Of a stretch of DNA of 64,000 bases, positions 35,320 to 44,221 are shown one piece after another. This DNA is from an uncultured Roseibium sp. (GTDB taxonomy: Bacteria > Pseudomonadota > Alphaproteobacteria > Rhizobiales > Stappiaceae): positions 1,054,001 through 1,118,000 of the forward strand of contig NZ_CANLVF010000001.1 in assembly GCF_947494555.1 (NCBI RefSeq). Direction: 5' to 3'. The position numbers and the translations under genes are program-made. Within the stretch, counting starts at the first letter, position 1; each line of letters begins with the position of its first letter. The notes beneath the pieces were generated by a model. That model was not told where the DNA came from. It was given only the letters and a program-made list of their open reading frames with translations, and did not search any database.

Positions 35320-36447
35320 ATGCCCCACACCCCAATTGTACAGTTCGGCACAAGCCGCTTCCTGCAGGCGCATGCAGACCTGTATGTGTCCGAGGCGTTG
35401 AAAAAGGGCAGGGCGCTCGGACCGATTACGGTGGTTCAAAGCAGCGGCGATCCGAGCCGGTCCCGCCGACTAAAGGCGCTCGCAGCTGACGAAGGCTATG
35501 ATGTGCGCGTCAGGGGTATCGAGCACGGGCAGCTTGTGGACACCACCGCGCGTGTCACAAGTATCGTCAGGACCCTGTCTTTGCCTGACGACCTGGAACA
35601 GGTGAGCGAGATCGTCAGCGATCAGGCCCGCGTAATCCTCTCAAACACGGCCGATGCTGGGTTCAGACCGCGAGAGGCCGACAAGGCCGCCAAATATTCG
35701 CAGGACATGTCTTATCCGGCAAAGCTGACATGGCTGTTATTCCGGCGTTTCGAGGCACACGGGGCGCCGATACAGGTCATGCCGACCGAACTGGTTCCGC
35801 ACAACGGTGCAGTGCTGCGCGATCTCGTCTTCACCATCTCCGACCTTTATCCTGCGGCGTTCCGCGACTGGCTTGAACGCGATGTCGTGTGGGTGAACTC
35901 GCTTGTCGACAGGATTGTATCGGAGCCTCTGGAGCCCGCGGGCGCCGTCGCCGAACCCTACTCCTTATGGGCAGTCGAAGATCAGCCGGGGCTGGTGCTG
36001 CCCTGCGAGCATCGCCGCATCAAGGTCGTTGCCAGTCTCGAAGAGGCCGAGACACTCAAGCTCTTTGTGCTCAATCTCGGCCACACTTTTCTCGTGTCGC
36101 GATGGCTCGGCGCGGGCGGAAGTCAGCACAGGTATGTTCGGGATATGTTGAACGATCCGGCAGTCTGTGCGGATCTGGAAGAGCTTTATGCAAGCGAGGT
36201 CGTTCCCGGGTTTGGTGCGCACGGGCGAGGGCGCGAAGCAGAAGACTATGTCGCGACCACGCTCGATCGTTTCAAGAACCCCTTTCTGGATCACAAGCTG
36301 GCCGACATCGCTCAGAACCATACGGAAAAGGTCAAGCGCAGGATCGCGTCCTTCCTGTCCTGGGTGCGCGAAGCCGATCCGGATTTCGACGCGCCGCGTC
36401 TGGAAGAGATCGCAGCAGCGCCGGCAACCGTCCATATGCTGCCCTGA
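35320..36447 (+). CDS. Mannitol dehydrogenase family oxidoreductase (tagaturonate reductase-like)
   Basis: The family interconverts polyols or hexonates and ketoses/keto-uronates with NAD(H). The N-terminus IVQFGTSRFLQAHADLYV corresponds to the family's modified Rossmann motif, and VMPTELVPHNGAVL and the LFVLNLGHTFL segment with the catalytic-region residues follow. Length is 375 residues, short for mannitol dehydrogenase (about 490) but plausible for the tagaturonate-reductase branch. I chose ATG at 35320 because GGAG lies five bases before it; in-frame ATG 35290 and TTG 35275 lie within the palindrome region. Convergent with the GntR gene, it probably serves the same pathway as the ABC operon. 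Confidence 0.82.
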   Translation: MPHTPIVQFGTSRFLQAHADLYVSEALKKGRALGPITVVQSSGDPSRSRRLKALAADEGYDVRVRGIEHGQLVDTTARVTSIVRTLSLPDDLEQVSEIVSDQARVILSNTADAGFRPREADKAAKYSQDMSYPAKLTWLLFRRFEAHGAPIQVMPTELVPHNGAVLRDLVFTISDLYPAAFRDWLERDVVWVNSLVDRIVSEPLEPAGAVAEPYSLWAVEDQPGLVLPCEHRRIKVVASLEEAETLKLFVLNLGHTFLVSRWLGAGGSQHRYVRDMLNDPAVCADLEELYASEVVPGFGAHGRGREAEDYVATTLDRFKNPFLDHKLADIAQNHTEKVKRRIASFLSWVREADPDFDAPRLEEIAAAPATVHMLP

Positions 36448-36517
36448 ACAGCCGCATTGAAATGCGGTGACATGCTCCGGCGTGCTGTCCGGGACGCAAG
36501 GTCCAGAACTCGGGATC

Positions 36518-37420
36518 TCAGGCCAGCTTGTGGTTCTTCAGGGATGCCAGAAGCGTTTCCTTTGACCGTCTCAAGTGCTTGAGAGCGGCTTCTTCCGATC
36601 CGCCCATATCACGGGCCAGCATCGCATCGATCCACTCCAGGTGTTCTTCGATCGCGGCCGCGTTGCGCTCAAGTTCGTCGCGCTTGTCCCACATGTAGTG
36701 ATAATGAAAAATCAGGGATATCAGTTTCTGCGCCTCGAGCACGAAGCGGTTTTTGACAACGCTGTTGACCGTTGCGTGAAACTTTCCGTCCAGCGTCGAA
36801 AAATCGTGGTACCGCTTCTTCAGATCCTTTCGAAGCGCGATATGTTCGGCTCTGACCTCTTTCAGCTTTCCCCAGATTTCGTGGTCTTGCGGAAGAGAGA
36901 GCAGATGACGAATGGCGTTCATTTCCAGCACAAGCCGGAAATCCGAAAGCTCGATCGCAAATTCCGCGGTAAATCCGGAGAGAATCCATCCGCCTTTGGA
37001 GCCACGCTCAACGAGTCCGAACCGGCTCAATCCGGACAGAAATTCCTGGAGGCTGTGGGCCGGAACACCGAACTGACGCGAAAGTTGCGCGATATTGAGC
37101 GCGGTCCCGGCCGGGACATCGAACCGAAGGATCCACTCCAGGAACCGTTTTTCGAGCTCTTCTCCCGTCGGTGTGCTTTCCGATTGTGACAGCCGGTGCC
37201 GAGCTTCGGGCTGTTTTATCAGTGTCTTCCGGCGTCCTTCCCACTGGATCAGGTTTTCCGTATCCAATCTTTGCAGGGCGGAGCGTATAATCGTTCGGCT
37301 GACCTCCATACGATCAGCCAAAACGGCCTCAGCCGGAAGTTGCCCACCAACTTCCATTTGGGTGCAAATATCCAGCAACTTATTGTAAGCGCTTCGAAAT
37401 CGGTCGTCAGTCCGGGCCAT
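36518..37420 (-). CDS. GntR family regulator with an additional winged-helix domain
   Basis: The 300-residue protein is longer than ordinary FCD-type GntR regulators (220-250). Residues about 8-70 form one GntR-type winged helix (LPAEAVLADRMEVSRTIIRS). A second helix-turn-helix-like unit follows at about 88-150 (NIAQLSRQFGVPAHSLQEFL then GLVERGSKGGWILSGF), before an FCD-like helical domain (about 155-290) with His in KFHATVNSV and EEHLEWIDAM. It is divergent from the sugar ABC operon and convergent with the oxidoreductase, so it most likely controls both. Confidence 0.82.
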   Translation of the reverse strand: MARTDDRFRSAYNKLLDICTQMEVGGQLPAEAVLADRMEVSRTIIRSALQRLDTENLIQWEGRRKTLIKQPEARHRLSQSESTPTGEELEKRFLEWILRFDVPAGTALNIAQLSRQFGVPAHSLQEFLSGLSRFGLVERGSKGGWILSGFTAEFAIELSDFRLVLEMNAIRHLLSLPQDHEIWGKLKEVRAEHIALRKDLKKRYHDFSTLDGKFHATVNSVVKNRFVLEAQKLISLIFHYHYMWDKRDELERNAAAIEEHLEWIDAMLARDMGGSEEAALKHLRRSKETLLASLKNHKLA

Positions 37421-37467
37421 GGAAAAGAGGTTAGCACATTCGGTTCGAAGAACAATTCTCTTGTTTG

Positions 37468-37488
37468 GTATAATTTAATAAAAAACAA
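37468..37488. promoter_or_regulatory. AT-rich element related to the site at 35277
   Basis: This 21-bp stretch in the divergent region between the double-winged-helix GntR gene and the ABC operon matches 35277-35297 at 16 of 21 positions. TTGTTT and AAACAA at its flanks form an inverted pair. A role as operator is inference. Confidence 0.35.
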
Positions 37489-37557
37489 TTGACGAGCTGA
37501 ACATCAAATGTCAGTTTGTTTTTAATAATTAAATTCAATGTTCGCCCGGGAGGATTT

Positions 37558-38580
37558 ATGGCGAATCTTGACAGGGGGACGTATCCGGTGCCGTCGGCTT
37601 TCAGACTATCGACCGGTTCGTTTCACAAGCTGTCCGCAATCCTGACCCTCGTGGCGCTGGCGATTGCGTTTTCGTTCGGCAACGATGCCTTTCTCACGGT
37701 CAATAACGGGCTTACGGTCCTGCTTCAGACGTCGGTGATAGGGCTTCTCGGCATCGGCATGACCATGGTGATCATCACCGGCGGGATTGATCTCAGCGTC
37801 GGCTCCGTTCTTGCGCTTTCCGGTGTTGTGACAGGTCTTTCCATCAAGGCGGGTGTCCCGACTGCTCCGGCCATGGCTCTTGGAATCGTCGCAGGCGCCA
37901 CCTGTGGTCTCGTCAACGGTTTCGTCGTCACCAAAATGCGGATAACGCCCTTCGTCGCCACTCTCGGCATGATGCTGATCGCGCGCGGCGTCGCCTTGCA
38001 GTTGACCGGAGCCGCGCCGATTTCCAGGCTGGGAGAGGCCTTCGGCACTTTAGGCAACGGTTCGCTGTTCAGGATCGTCGAGAAGACCGGCGGCATTTTT
38101 CCGAAGGTCGTTTTCCCGGGAATTCCCTATCCCGCAATCCTGCTTGCCGTCGTGGCAATCGCCGCCGCCTATCTACTCAACAGGCGTCAAGTCGGACGGC
38201 ATATTTATGCGACAGGATCGAACGAGGAGGCAGCGCGCCTTTCGGGCGTCCTCGTCGATCGGACCAAGATCTTTGCCTATACGCTGTCAGGCGCCCTGGC
38301 GGGGCTCGCCGGGAATGTCCTGATGTCGAGATTGGTGACCGTGCAGCCCAACGAAGGGGTGATGTACGAGCTCGATGCGATCGCGGCGGCGGTCATCGGG
38401 GGCGCATCGCTCATGGGCGGCGTTGGCAACATATCCGGCACCATGATCGGCGCATTCATCATCGGCGTCTTACGCAATGGCCTCAACATGGCGGGCGTAT
38501 CCGCATTCATCCAGCAAATCGTGATCGGAGTGATCGTCATTCTGGCGGTCTACGTCGATCAGATCCGAAACCGGCGCTGA
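37558..38580 (+). CDS. Sugar ABC transporter permease (RbsC type)
   Basis: This inner-membrane permease of the carbohydrate-uptake-2 class has about ten hydrophobic segments in 340 residues. Family marks are GIGMTMVIITGGIDLSVGSV and, near the end, AVIGGASLMGGVGNISGTMIG. GGGAGGATTT gives a strong start at 37558. The permease gene comes first in the operon, followed by the binding protein, ATPase and alcohol dehydrogenase. Regulation is probably by the divergent GntR protein. Confidence 0.93.
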   Translation: MANLDRGTYPVPSAFRLSTGSFHKLSAILTLVALAIAFSFGNDAFLTVNNGLTVLLQTSVIGLLGIGMTMVIITGGIDLSVGSVLALSGVVTGLSIKAGVPTAPAMALGIVAGATCGLVNGFVVTKMRITPFVATLGMMLIARGVALQLTGAAPISRLGEAFGTLGNGSLFRIVEKTGGIFPKVVFPGIPYPAILLAVVAIAAAYLLNRRQVGRHIYATGSNEEAARLSGVLVDRTKIFAYTLSGALAGLAGNVLMSRLVTVQPNEGVMYELDAIAAAVIGGASLMGGVGNISGTMIGAFIIGVLRNGLNMAGVSAFIQQIVIGVIVILAVYVDQIRNRR

Positions 38581-38628
38581 CAAGCCGGACCCTTGATACC
38601 AGCGAGACTTCGAACGGAGGAGAACATT

Positions 38629-39570
38629 ATGAAGAAGCTGATTTCAACCATGGTGATGGCAAGCGCGCTTGCGCTTACCGCCGCGGCGTCGCATGCCGGC
38701 GAAATCGCGGTCATCGTCAAGACCACCAATTCAAACTTCTGGCAGAACGTGAACAAAGGCGCGAGCGCCGCCATTGGCGGACAGGAAGCACATACGATGA
38801 GCTTCAACGGCCCGGCCTCGGAATCGGCCATTGCCGATCAGGTGAACCTGGTTGAAAACGCGGTGAACCGGGGTGTTTCCGGCATCGTGCTCGCACCTTC
38901 CGATCCGGAAGCGCTCGTTCCGGCTGTGAAAAAGGCATTCGAAGCGCAAATTCCGGTCGTCATTATCGACTCAGGTCTTGCCGAGAACGGCAAGGAATTT
39001 TTCCAGGCCTTCCTTTCCACGGACAATTGTGCGGCAGGTCAGCTCGTCGCCGACAAAATGCTGTCGGAAGTTGGCTCCAAGGGCAAAGTCGCCGTCATGT
39101 CTTATGTAGCCGGCGTCGGCTCGGAAATCGGGCGCGTGGGATGTTTCGTGGAGCGGATCAACGAGAAGTCCGACATCGAAATCGTCGGCCCGTTCTACTC
39201 GCAGTCGCAGATGGCGACCGCGCTGAACCAGACCACTGATGTTCTTGCGGCGAATGACGACCTCGTCGGCATCTTCGGCGCCAACGAGCCGACGGCCATC
39301 GGCATGGGACGCGCGATCGTGCAGGCGGGCAAGGCAGGAAGCATCACGGCTCTCGGCTTTGACGGCAACACCGACCTTCAGGACTTCGTCAAGGACGGAA
39401 CCCTTGCCGGAACGGCTGTCCAGGGCTCATTCCAGATGGGCGAACTCGGCGTGCAGACCGTATTGAAACTCATGAACGGCGAGAGTGTGCCTGAGTTCAT
39501 CGACACGGGTGTCGTTCTGGCCACCAAGGACAACATCGATAAGCCGGAAGTTCAAAACGTCCTTTACTGA
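38629..39570 (+). CDS. Sugar ABC transporter substrate-binding protein (RbsB type)
   Basis: The periplasmic receptor has a signal peptide (about residues 1-23, ending SHA) and a type I periplasmic-binding domain beginning GEIAVIVKTTNSNFWQNVNK, the form seen in ribose/xylose/polyol receptors. GIVLAPSDPEALVPAVKKA and the hinge-region ALGFDGNTDL are typical. Length is 313 residues. GGAGGAG lies before the ATG. A terminator-like hairpin follows the stop, so the receptor is probably made in excess over the ATPase. Confidence 0.92.
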   Translation: MKKLISTMVMASALALTAAASHAGEIAVIVKTTNSNFWQNVNKGASAAIGGQEAHTMSFNGPASESAIADQVNLVENAVNRGVSGIVLAPSDPEALVPAVKKAFEAQIPVVIIDSGLAENGKEFFQAFLSTDNCAAGQLVADKMLSEVGSKGKVAVMSYVAGVGSEIGRVGCFVERINEKSDIEIVGPFYSQSQMATALNQTTDVLAANDDLVGIFGANEPTAIGMGRAIVQAGKAGSITALGFDGNTDLQDFVKDGTLAGTAVQGSFQMGELGVQTVLKLMNGESVPEFIDTGVVLATKDNIDKPEVQNVLY

Positions 39571-39583
39571 TCAGTCCCAACTT

Positions 39584-39626
39584 GCCGGGGGCCCACTCCT
39601 TCCTGGGGTTCCCGGCATCTTTTTTT
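39584..39626 (+). terminator. Intercistronic terminator-like hairpin after receptor gene
   Basis: GCCGGG (39584-39589) pairs with CCCGGC (39611-39616), with additional pairing of GGCCCA and TGGGG inside, followed by a run of seven T residues. It lies only 17 bp before the ATPase start, so it must be read through for ATPase and dehydrogenase expression. Confidence 0.75.
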
Positions 39627-39642
39627 CAAAGGGTGTAGCTTG

Positions 39643-40431
39643 ATGAGCCTGCAGAGCGAAATGCTGCCGCTGGTGCAGATGACTGATATTGAAAAGCATT
39701 TTGGCGGCATCCGGGCGGTTAATGGCGTCTCGCTGGATCTTTTTGCCGGTGAAGTCGTGGGTGTCCTCGGACATAACGGTGCCGGAAAGTCTTGCCTCAT
39801 GCGCATACTGTCGGGCGCGATGCTGGCGAACGAGGGCACTATCAAGGTCAATGGCGAAGTTGCAGAGATCCAAAATCCTCACGACGCCCGAGATTTTGGC
39901 ATAGAGACCATTTACCAGACCCTGGCCCTTGCGGACCATCTCAATGCGCCCGCCAACCTCTTTCTCGGGCGAGAGTTGAAGACATGGTACGGCGATCTGG
40001 ACGACAGGAAGATGATGCGCGAGACGGAGCGGGTCCTGCGCAAGCTCAATCCGAATTTCAAGAACCTGGATGACCCGGTCTCCAAGCTCTCCGGCGGACA
40101 GAGGCAGGTCATCGCCATTGCCCGCGCAATCTATTTCAACGTGAAAATCCTGATCATGGACGAGCCGACCGCAGCTCTTGGACCTTCTGAAACGGCAATG
40201 GTGGGAAATCTGATCAAACAGCTGCGCACCGAAGGAATTGGCATCTTACTGGTCAGCCATGATATGCACGATGTCTTCGAACTGTGCGACCGCGTGGTCG
40301 TGATGAACAAAGGACGGAATGTCGGATCGCACCGGATCGAGGATGTGACCAAGGACGATGTCCTCAGCCTGATCATCAAAGGTGAGTTGCCTGATGACTG
40401 GGTGCCGCGCGGACGGGAAATGCTGCAATGA
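39643..40431 (+). CDS. Sugar ABC transporter ATP-binding protein (single-domain)
   Basis: This is the ATPase of the sugar importer. Walker A (GHNGAGKSC), signature (LSGGQRQVIAIARAI), Walker B (ILIMDEPTAALGP) and switch histidine (LLVSHDMHDVF) are intact. With 262 residues it has one nucleotide-binding domain, like FrcA, rather than the tandem RbsA form. Walker A has Cys in place of the usual Thr after Ser, which is tolerated. The ATG at 39643 is preceded by AGGG ten bases upstream. Its stop overlaps the dehydrogenase ATG (ATGA). Confidence 0.92.
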   Translation: MSLQSEMLPLVQMTDIEKHFGGIRAVNGVSLDLFAGEVVGVLGHNGAGKSCLMRILSGAMLANEGTIKVNGEVAEIQNPHDARDFGIETIYQTLALADHLNAPANLFLGRELKTWYGDLDDRKMMRETERVLRKLNPNFKNLDDPVSKLSGGQRQVIAIARAIYFNVKILIMDEPTAALGPSETAMVGNLIKQLRTEGIGILLVSHDMHDVFELCDRVVVMNKGRNVGSHRIEDVTKDDVLSLIIKGELPDDWVPRGREMLQ

Positions 40432-41465
40432 CGCTAAGCACGATGCCGACACAGGCTCAGACGACCAAGATGCGAAGTGGAGTCGTTGTAAAACCGGGCG
40501 TTTTTCAACTGGAGTCGCGTGACCTGCCAACCGAAGCACCCGAAGGCTGGGCGCTGATCGACATCTGCGCGGTTGGAATATGCGGCACGGATTATCACAT
40601 CTTTGCAGGCAAGCACCCTTTCCTGAATTATCCGCGCACGATCGGTCACGAACTCAGCGGTCGCATTGCCAAAGCGGTGGACGGATGGCAGCAGGGTGAA
40701 CTTGTCGTCATCAACCCTTATGTTTCCTGCGGAAAATGCCGGGCCTGCCGAAAAGGCAAGCCCAATTGCTGCGAGCGGATCGAAGTGCTCGGTGTGCATA
40801 GGGAAGGGGGCATGTGTGCGAGGGTCGCGGTTCCTGTTACCAACCTCTACCGCGCGACCGGACTTACAGAACTGCAGGCAGCGATGGTCGAGTTTCTCGC
40901 AATCGGGGCGCATGCGGTCAGCAGGGCCGGCGACCTTCAAGGCGAGCGTGTTCTGGTTACGGGAGCAGGTCCGATTGGTCTCGGCACTGCGCTGTTTGCA
41001 AGGCTCCAGGGTGCGGAGGTGCATCTTCTCGATCTGAGCGAAGCGCGGCTGGAACAGGCCCGCAAAAAGTTCGCCTTCGACAAATGCCACAAGGCCGGAG
41101 ACCCGGTCTTGTCCGGCTCATTGTCGGATGGCTTCGATGTCATTTTCGACGCAACAGGAAGCGCCCGCGCAATCGAGGCCGGATTCCCGTTGCTTGCACA
41201 TGGCAGCCGATATGTCCTCGTCAGCGTCGTCAAGGACGAGATCCGCTTCGACGATCCGGAATTCCACAAGCGTGAAGCGCAGATCATCGGCAGCCGGAAT
41301 GCGACTGCCCGGGACTTTGAAACCGTGATGCATGCGATCCGGGAGGGACTGATCGACACGGACGCGCTGTGTTCGTTGGAAATCCCTTTCGGTACTGTTG
41401 CTGAAAGGTTTGAAGAGCTTGCCAACAACCGGGACACGCTGATCAAGGCGGTCGTTACCATTTAA
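40428..41465 (+). CDS. Zinc-dependent alcohol dehydrogenase (polyol/sugar-acid dehydrogenase type)
   Basis: This medium-chain dehydrogenase oxidises a secondary alcohol of a polyol or sugar acid with NAD(P). Catalytic zinc ligands lie in GICGTDYH and TIGHELSG; four structural-zinc cysteines lie in CGKCRACRKGKPNCCE; the Rossmann motif is VTGAGPIGLGTAL. Length is 345 residues. It overlaps the ATPase gene by four bases. It is probably the first catabolic step for the imported compound, in concert with the mannitol-dehydrogenase-family enzyme upstream; L-idonate-, galactitol- or threonine-type substrates cannot be distinguished. Confidence 0.9.
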   Translation: MTLSTMPTQAQTTKMRSGVVVKPGVFQLESRDLPTEAPEGWALIDICAVGICGTDYHIFAGKHPFLNYPRTIGHELSGRIAKAVDGWQQGELVVINPYVSCGKCRACRKGKPNCCERIEVLGVHREGGMCARVAVPVTNLYRATGLTELQAAMVEFLAIGAHAVSRAGDLQGERVLVTGAGPIGLGTALFARLQGAEVHLLDLSEARLEQARKKFAFDKCHKAGDPVLSGSLSDGFDVIFDATGSARAIEAGFPLLAHGSRYVLVSVVKDEIRFDDPEFHKREAQIIGSRNATARDFETVMHAIREGLIDTDALCSLEIPFGTVAERFEELANNRDTLIKAVVTI

Positions 41466-41671
41466 TCGCAGCCCGCTTTCGCATACTTGCCGCGCTTTGG
41501 ATGTGTGATTTGAGAAACGCTGTTGGGCTGGAGAAAGCTGCGCCTTCGGCAGGTCAGATAAACTGCGGACTTTTCAGACCGGGGCCTCTCGCTGTATAGA
41601 GAGCGCCAACCGATATTGCATGCCCCTGACTGCTTGAGAGCAGGGTGTATCCGCCAATCAAAAGAAAACCA

Positions 41672-42502
41672 ATGAACGAATTTCTGGTCGCTGCCCTTTA
41701 CCTGTTCACGCCGCTCGAAGACTACGAGGATATGCGTGACCCGCTCAAGCGTTTCTGCGTTGAGCACGACGTTCGCGGCAGTTTGCTGCTTGCAGCGGAG
41801 GGTATCAACGGAACTGTTTGCGGTCCGGAAGCGGGCGTGCGGGCTGTACTGGCGCATCTTCGCAGCGATCCGCGTCTGAAGGATCTCTCGCACAAGGAGG
41901 CGTGGACGCACCGTCATGTCTTCAAACGCATGAAGGTGCGCTTGAAACAGGAGATTGTTCGGCTCGCCGTGGACGGGATCGATCCGAATGAAATCGTCGG
42001 TGAATATGTCAAGCCGGAAGACTGGAACGCGCTCATCTCCGATCCGGACGTTGTCGTCATCGACACGCGCAATGACTACGAATTTGCATTTGGAACCTTC
42101 GAGCGCGCCCTTAACCCGGAAACACAGTCCTTCCGCGAATTTCCCGACTGGGTTCACGGTCAGGATGAACTTCAGAAAAAACCGAAGGTCGCCATGTTCT
42201 GCACAGGTGGTATCCGCTGCGAGAAAGCGACCGCTTGGATGCTCAAGAACGGCTTTGAGGACGTTTATCACCTGGAAGGCGGCATACTGAATTACCTGGA
42301 AAAGGTGCCGGAGGCGGACAGTCTCTGGAAAGGGGAGTGTTTCGTGTTTGACGACCGCGTATCTGTCGATCACCAGCTGCAGCCGCGTTGGGGCGAATGG
42401 GTGCCGGAGGAAGCGCGCCACATCATCAACGAAGACACCGACTACGAAAAAGGTTCAGTGGATCAGCCGGACCTCATGGACGCCCGGCGCAACACTTCTT
42501 AA
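41672..42502 (+). CDS. trhO: tRNA uridine(34) hydroxylase (rhodanese-domain protein)
   Basis: TrhO (YceA) makes 5-hydroxyuridine at the wobble position of tRNAs, using O2. The N-terminal acylphosphatase-like domain (AAEGINGTVCGPEAGV) is followed by a rhodanese domain with active-site loop CTGGIRCEKA (Cys near residue 177), the exact form conserved in the family. Length is 276 residues. I chose ATG at 41672, which gives the family N-terminus; nine upstream codons are in frame but unlike it. No neighbour is functionally related. Confidence 0.92.
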   Translation: MNEFLVAALYLFTPLEDYEDMRDPLKRFCVEHDVRGSLLLAAEGINGTVCGPEAGVRAVLAHLRSDPRLKDLSHKEAWTHRHVFKRMKVRLKQEIVRLAVDGIDPNEIVGEYVKPEDWNALISDPDVVVIDTRNDYEFAFGTFERALNPETQSFREFPDWVHGQDELQKKPKVAMFCTGGIRCEKATAWMLKNGFEDVYHLEGGILNYLEKVPEADSLWKGECFVFDDRVSVDHQLQPRWGEWVPEEARHIINEDTDYEKGSVDQPDLMDARRNTS

Positions 42503-42594
42503 CGAAAATTAACTTTTTCGCTTTAATGCCTTGGTAAATTTCCCTAAAGTCAGGTTGCAGGTCATTTTCCTGCACCAGACTGGGGGATGAGTTT

Positions 42595-43182
42595 ATGCGT
42601 CGCAGTTCCTGGAGCGCTCTTTTCGCGCTGGCAATCAGTCCTTTTCTTGCAACTCCCGTGCTCGCCGGTGGCAAGGCACTTGCATGCTATCAGCAAGCAA
42701 CAATGCCTGCGGTCTATAAGACCGTGCACGAGCGCGTGCTGGTCAAGGCGGCCAGCAACAGGGTCGTCAAAACGCCTGCCGTATACGGATATCAGAACCG
42801 CCAGGTTCTGGTGCAGGCGGAGCGGGTCTCCTACCGCACGACACCAGCCGTTTATCAGACGCGTCATCGCAAGGTCATGGTCCGGCAGGCCAGCATCGGC
42901 TGGGAGTACCGGATGATCAAGGGCCGCAAGACGCTCTGCAAGGTCAAGCATCCGGCTGTTTATCAGACGGTCAGCGAACGCGTTCAGGTACAGCCTGCTT
43001 CAAAGGTCGCCGTGCGCCATCCCGCTGTCTACAGCACCGTCAAGGAAAAGGTGATGCTGCAACCGGCCTCAAGCCACGTTGTGTCAACGCCTGCCGTCTA
43101 CAAGACAGTCAGCCGTCAGGTCATGGTTCAGTCGGCGAAGACTGTCTGGCAGCCGGTGAGAGTCAAGGGCTGCAAATACTGA
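42595..43182 (+). CDS. Secreted PAVY-repeat protein of unknown function
   Basis: A signal peptide (about residues 1-24, ending VLAG) is followed by a basic protein made of a 23-residue repeat. PAVY occurs at residues 38, 61, 84, 120, 143 and 166: spacing 23, 23, 36, 23, 23, the longer gap being one unit plus 13 residues. Each unit reads roughly PAVYxTVxxxVxVxxAS. Single cysteines at 31, 115 and 193 lie outside the repeat core. The length of 195 residues and the beta-strand-like alternation suggest an extended periplasmic or outer-surface structure. No enzyme motif is visible and no function is claimed. Confidence 0.8.
   Translation: MRRSSWSALFALAISPFLATPVLAGGKALACYQQATMPAVYKTVHERVLVKAASNRVVKTPAVYGYQNRQVLVQAERVSYRTTPAVYQTRHRKVMVRQASIGWEYRMIKGRKTLCKVKHPAVYQTVSERVQVQPASKVAVRHPAVYSTVKEKVMLQPASSHVVSTPAVYKTVSRQVMVQSAKTVWQPVRVKGCKY
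42706..43158 (+). repeat. In-frame 69-bp (23-residue) repeats of the PAVY protein
   Basis: Six PAVY-containing units repeat with a 69-bp period, interrupted once by a 39-bp insertion before the fourth unit. Units have diverged at the DNA level, so the array is old rather than a recent slippage product. Confidence 0.75.
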
Positions 43183-43206
43183 GGTAATTGCAGCCAAGAC
43201 TTCTGT

Positions 43207-44091
43207 TTACGCGGTCCTGAACCGGTCTGCCTTCAGGCCCTTCTTGCCGTGGCCTTCAACCAGGAAAAGTCCACCCGATAGCGTGTCGGGCTCGATAGCA
43301 GTCGAGTCTGAGGGCTGTTTGATCGTTGTGACGATTAACTGGTCAAGATCCGGGCCGCAAAAGCAAGGCATGGTCGGTTTCGGGACCGGCATCCGGATTG
43401 CCTCCAGAAGATTGCCGTCATGTGCAAAACAGTTGAGCACGCCGGCAGAAACGCCTGCGCTCCAGTAGTTGCCATCCGCATCGACGGCTGCGCCGTCCGG
43501 ACGCCCGGTTTCATTGGTCTGCTGCGCGAACAGCATCTTTGAGCCGAGAGCGCCGGTTGCCTTGTCGAAGGCGTAGCACTCGATCCAGCCGGGGGTGGAA
43601 TCGGCGTGATACATATAGGCGCCGTCCGGGCTCCAGGCGAGACCGTTGGAGCACTGCAGTTCATCCCGGATTTCCTCGACCTGGCCTTTGCCGTCGATCC
43701 GGAAAAGTCCGGCAATCGGCTCGCGCGGGGAGGCGGTGTCCATGGTGCCGATCCAGAAAGCGCCGTCGGGGCCGATCTTGCCATCATTGAGACGTGTTCC
43801 CGGCCGGTCCGTCTGGACTTCGGCAAGCACTTCGCTCTTTTCCGTCTTCGGATCGAACAGAAGGATCTTGTCCCAAACACCGACAATCAGCCGCTCGTCT
43901 TCGGTCAGGCCGAAAGAACCGACTTCGTTGTCGAAATGCCAGGTGGTGATGTCACGGCTGTCCCAGTCCATGGACTGGATGGTACGGCCTTGAATGTCGA
44001 CCCAAAGCAGGCGGTTGTTCCTGTCATCCCAGGTCGGGCATTCGCCAAGTTGATAGGTTGTGTCGAGAAAACGGGTAATCGTGTGGGACAC
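43207..44091 (-). CDS. SMP-30/gluconolactonase family lactonase
   Basis: This is a calcium- or zinc-dependent six-bladed beta-propeller that hydrolyses sugar lactones. Metal ligands are visible: Glu in LGECPTWDD (near residue 18), Asn in TRLNDGKIGPDG, Asn in CSNGLAWSPDG and Asp in GRPDGAAVDADGNYW. I chose GTG at 44091 because AAGGA lies eight bases upstream and the family sequence begins there; the frame runs 29 codons further but the addition has no family character. Length is 294 residues. Convergent with the PAVY gene; no operon partner. It might act in sugar oxidation, but it is not a 6-phosphogluconolactonase. Confidence 0.88.
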   Translation of the reverse strand: MSHTITRFLDTTYQLGECPTWDDRNNRLLWVDIQGRTIQSMDWDSRDITTWHFDNEVGSFGLTEDERLIVGVWDKILLFDPKTEKSEVLAEVQTDRPGTRLNDGKIGPDGAFWIGTMDTASPREPIAGLFRIDGKGQVEEIRDELQCSNGLAWSPDGAYMYHADSTPGWIECYAFDKATGALGSKMLFAQQTNETGRPDGAAVDADGNYWSAGVSAGVLNCFAHDGNLLEAIRMPVPKPTMPCFCGPDLDQLIVTTIKQPSDSTAIEPDTLSGGLFLVEGHGKKGLKADRFRTA

Positions 44092-44221
44092 CGTGGCAGG
44101 TTCCTTGAAGCGCCAAGCTGTTGAACGGAAGCGGACTATATATCCGACGGCATGCTGCGTCGAGACCGCAAAATCCACCGTCTCACCGGCAGTGGACCGA
44201 GAGCTATTTCTCGGGCCAGGC

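Noticed and set aside
36452..36467. Small CCGCAT/ATGCGG hairpin between convergent genes as terminator
   Set aside because: Only six base pairs and no T-run; too weak to list as a terminator.
43207..44091. SMP-30 lactonase as the missing 6-phosphogluconolactonase
   Set aside because: The family acts on unphosphorylated lactones, and the gene has no TTAAATCGATTTAA element and no zwf/edd linkage.
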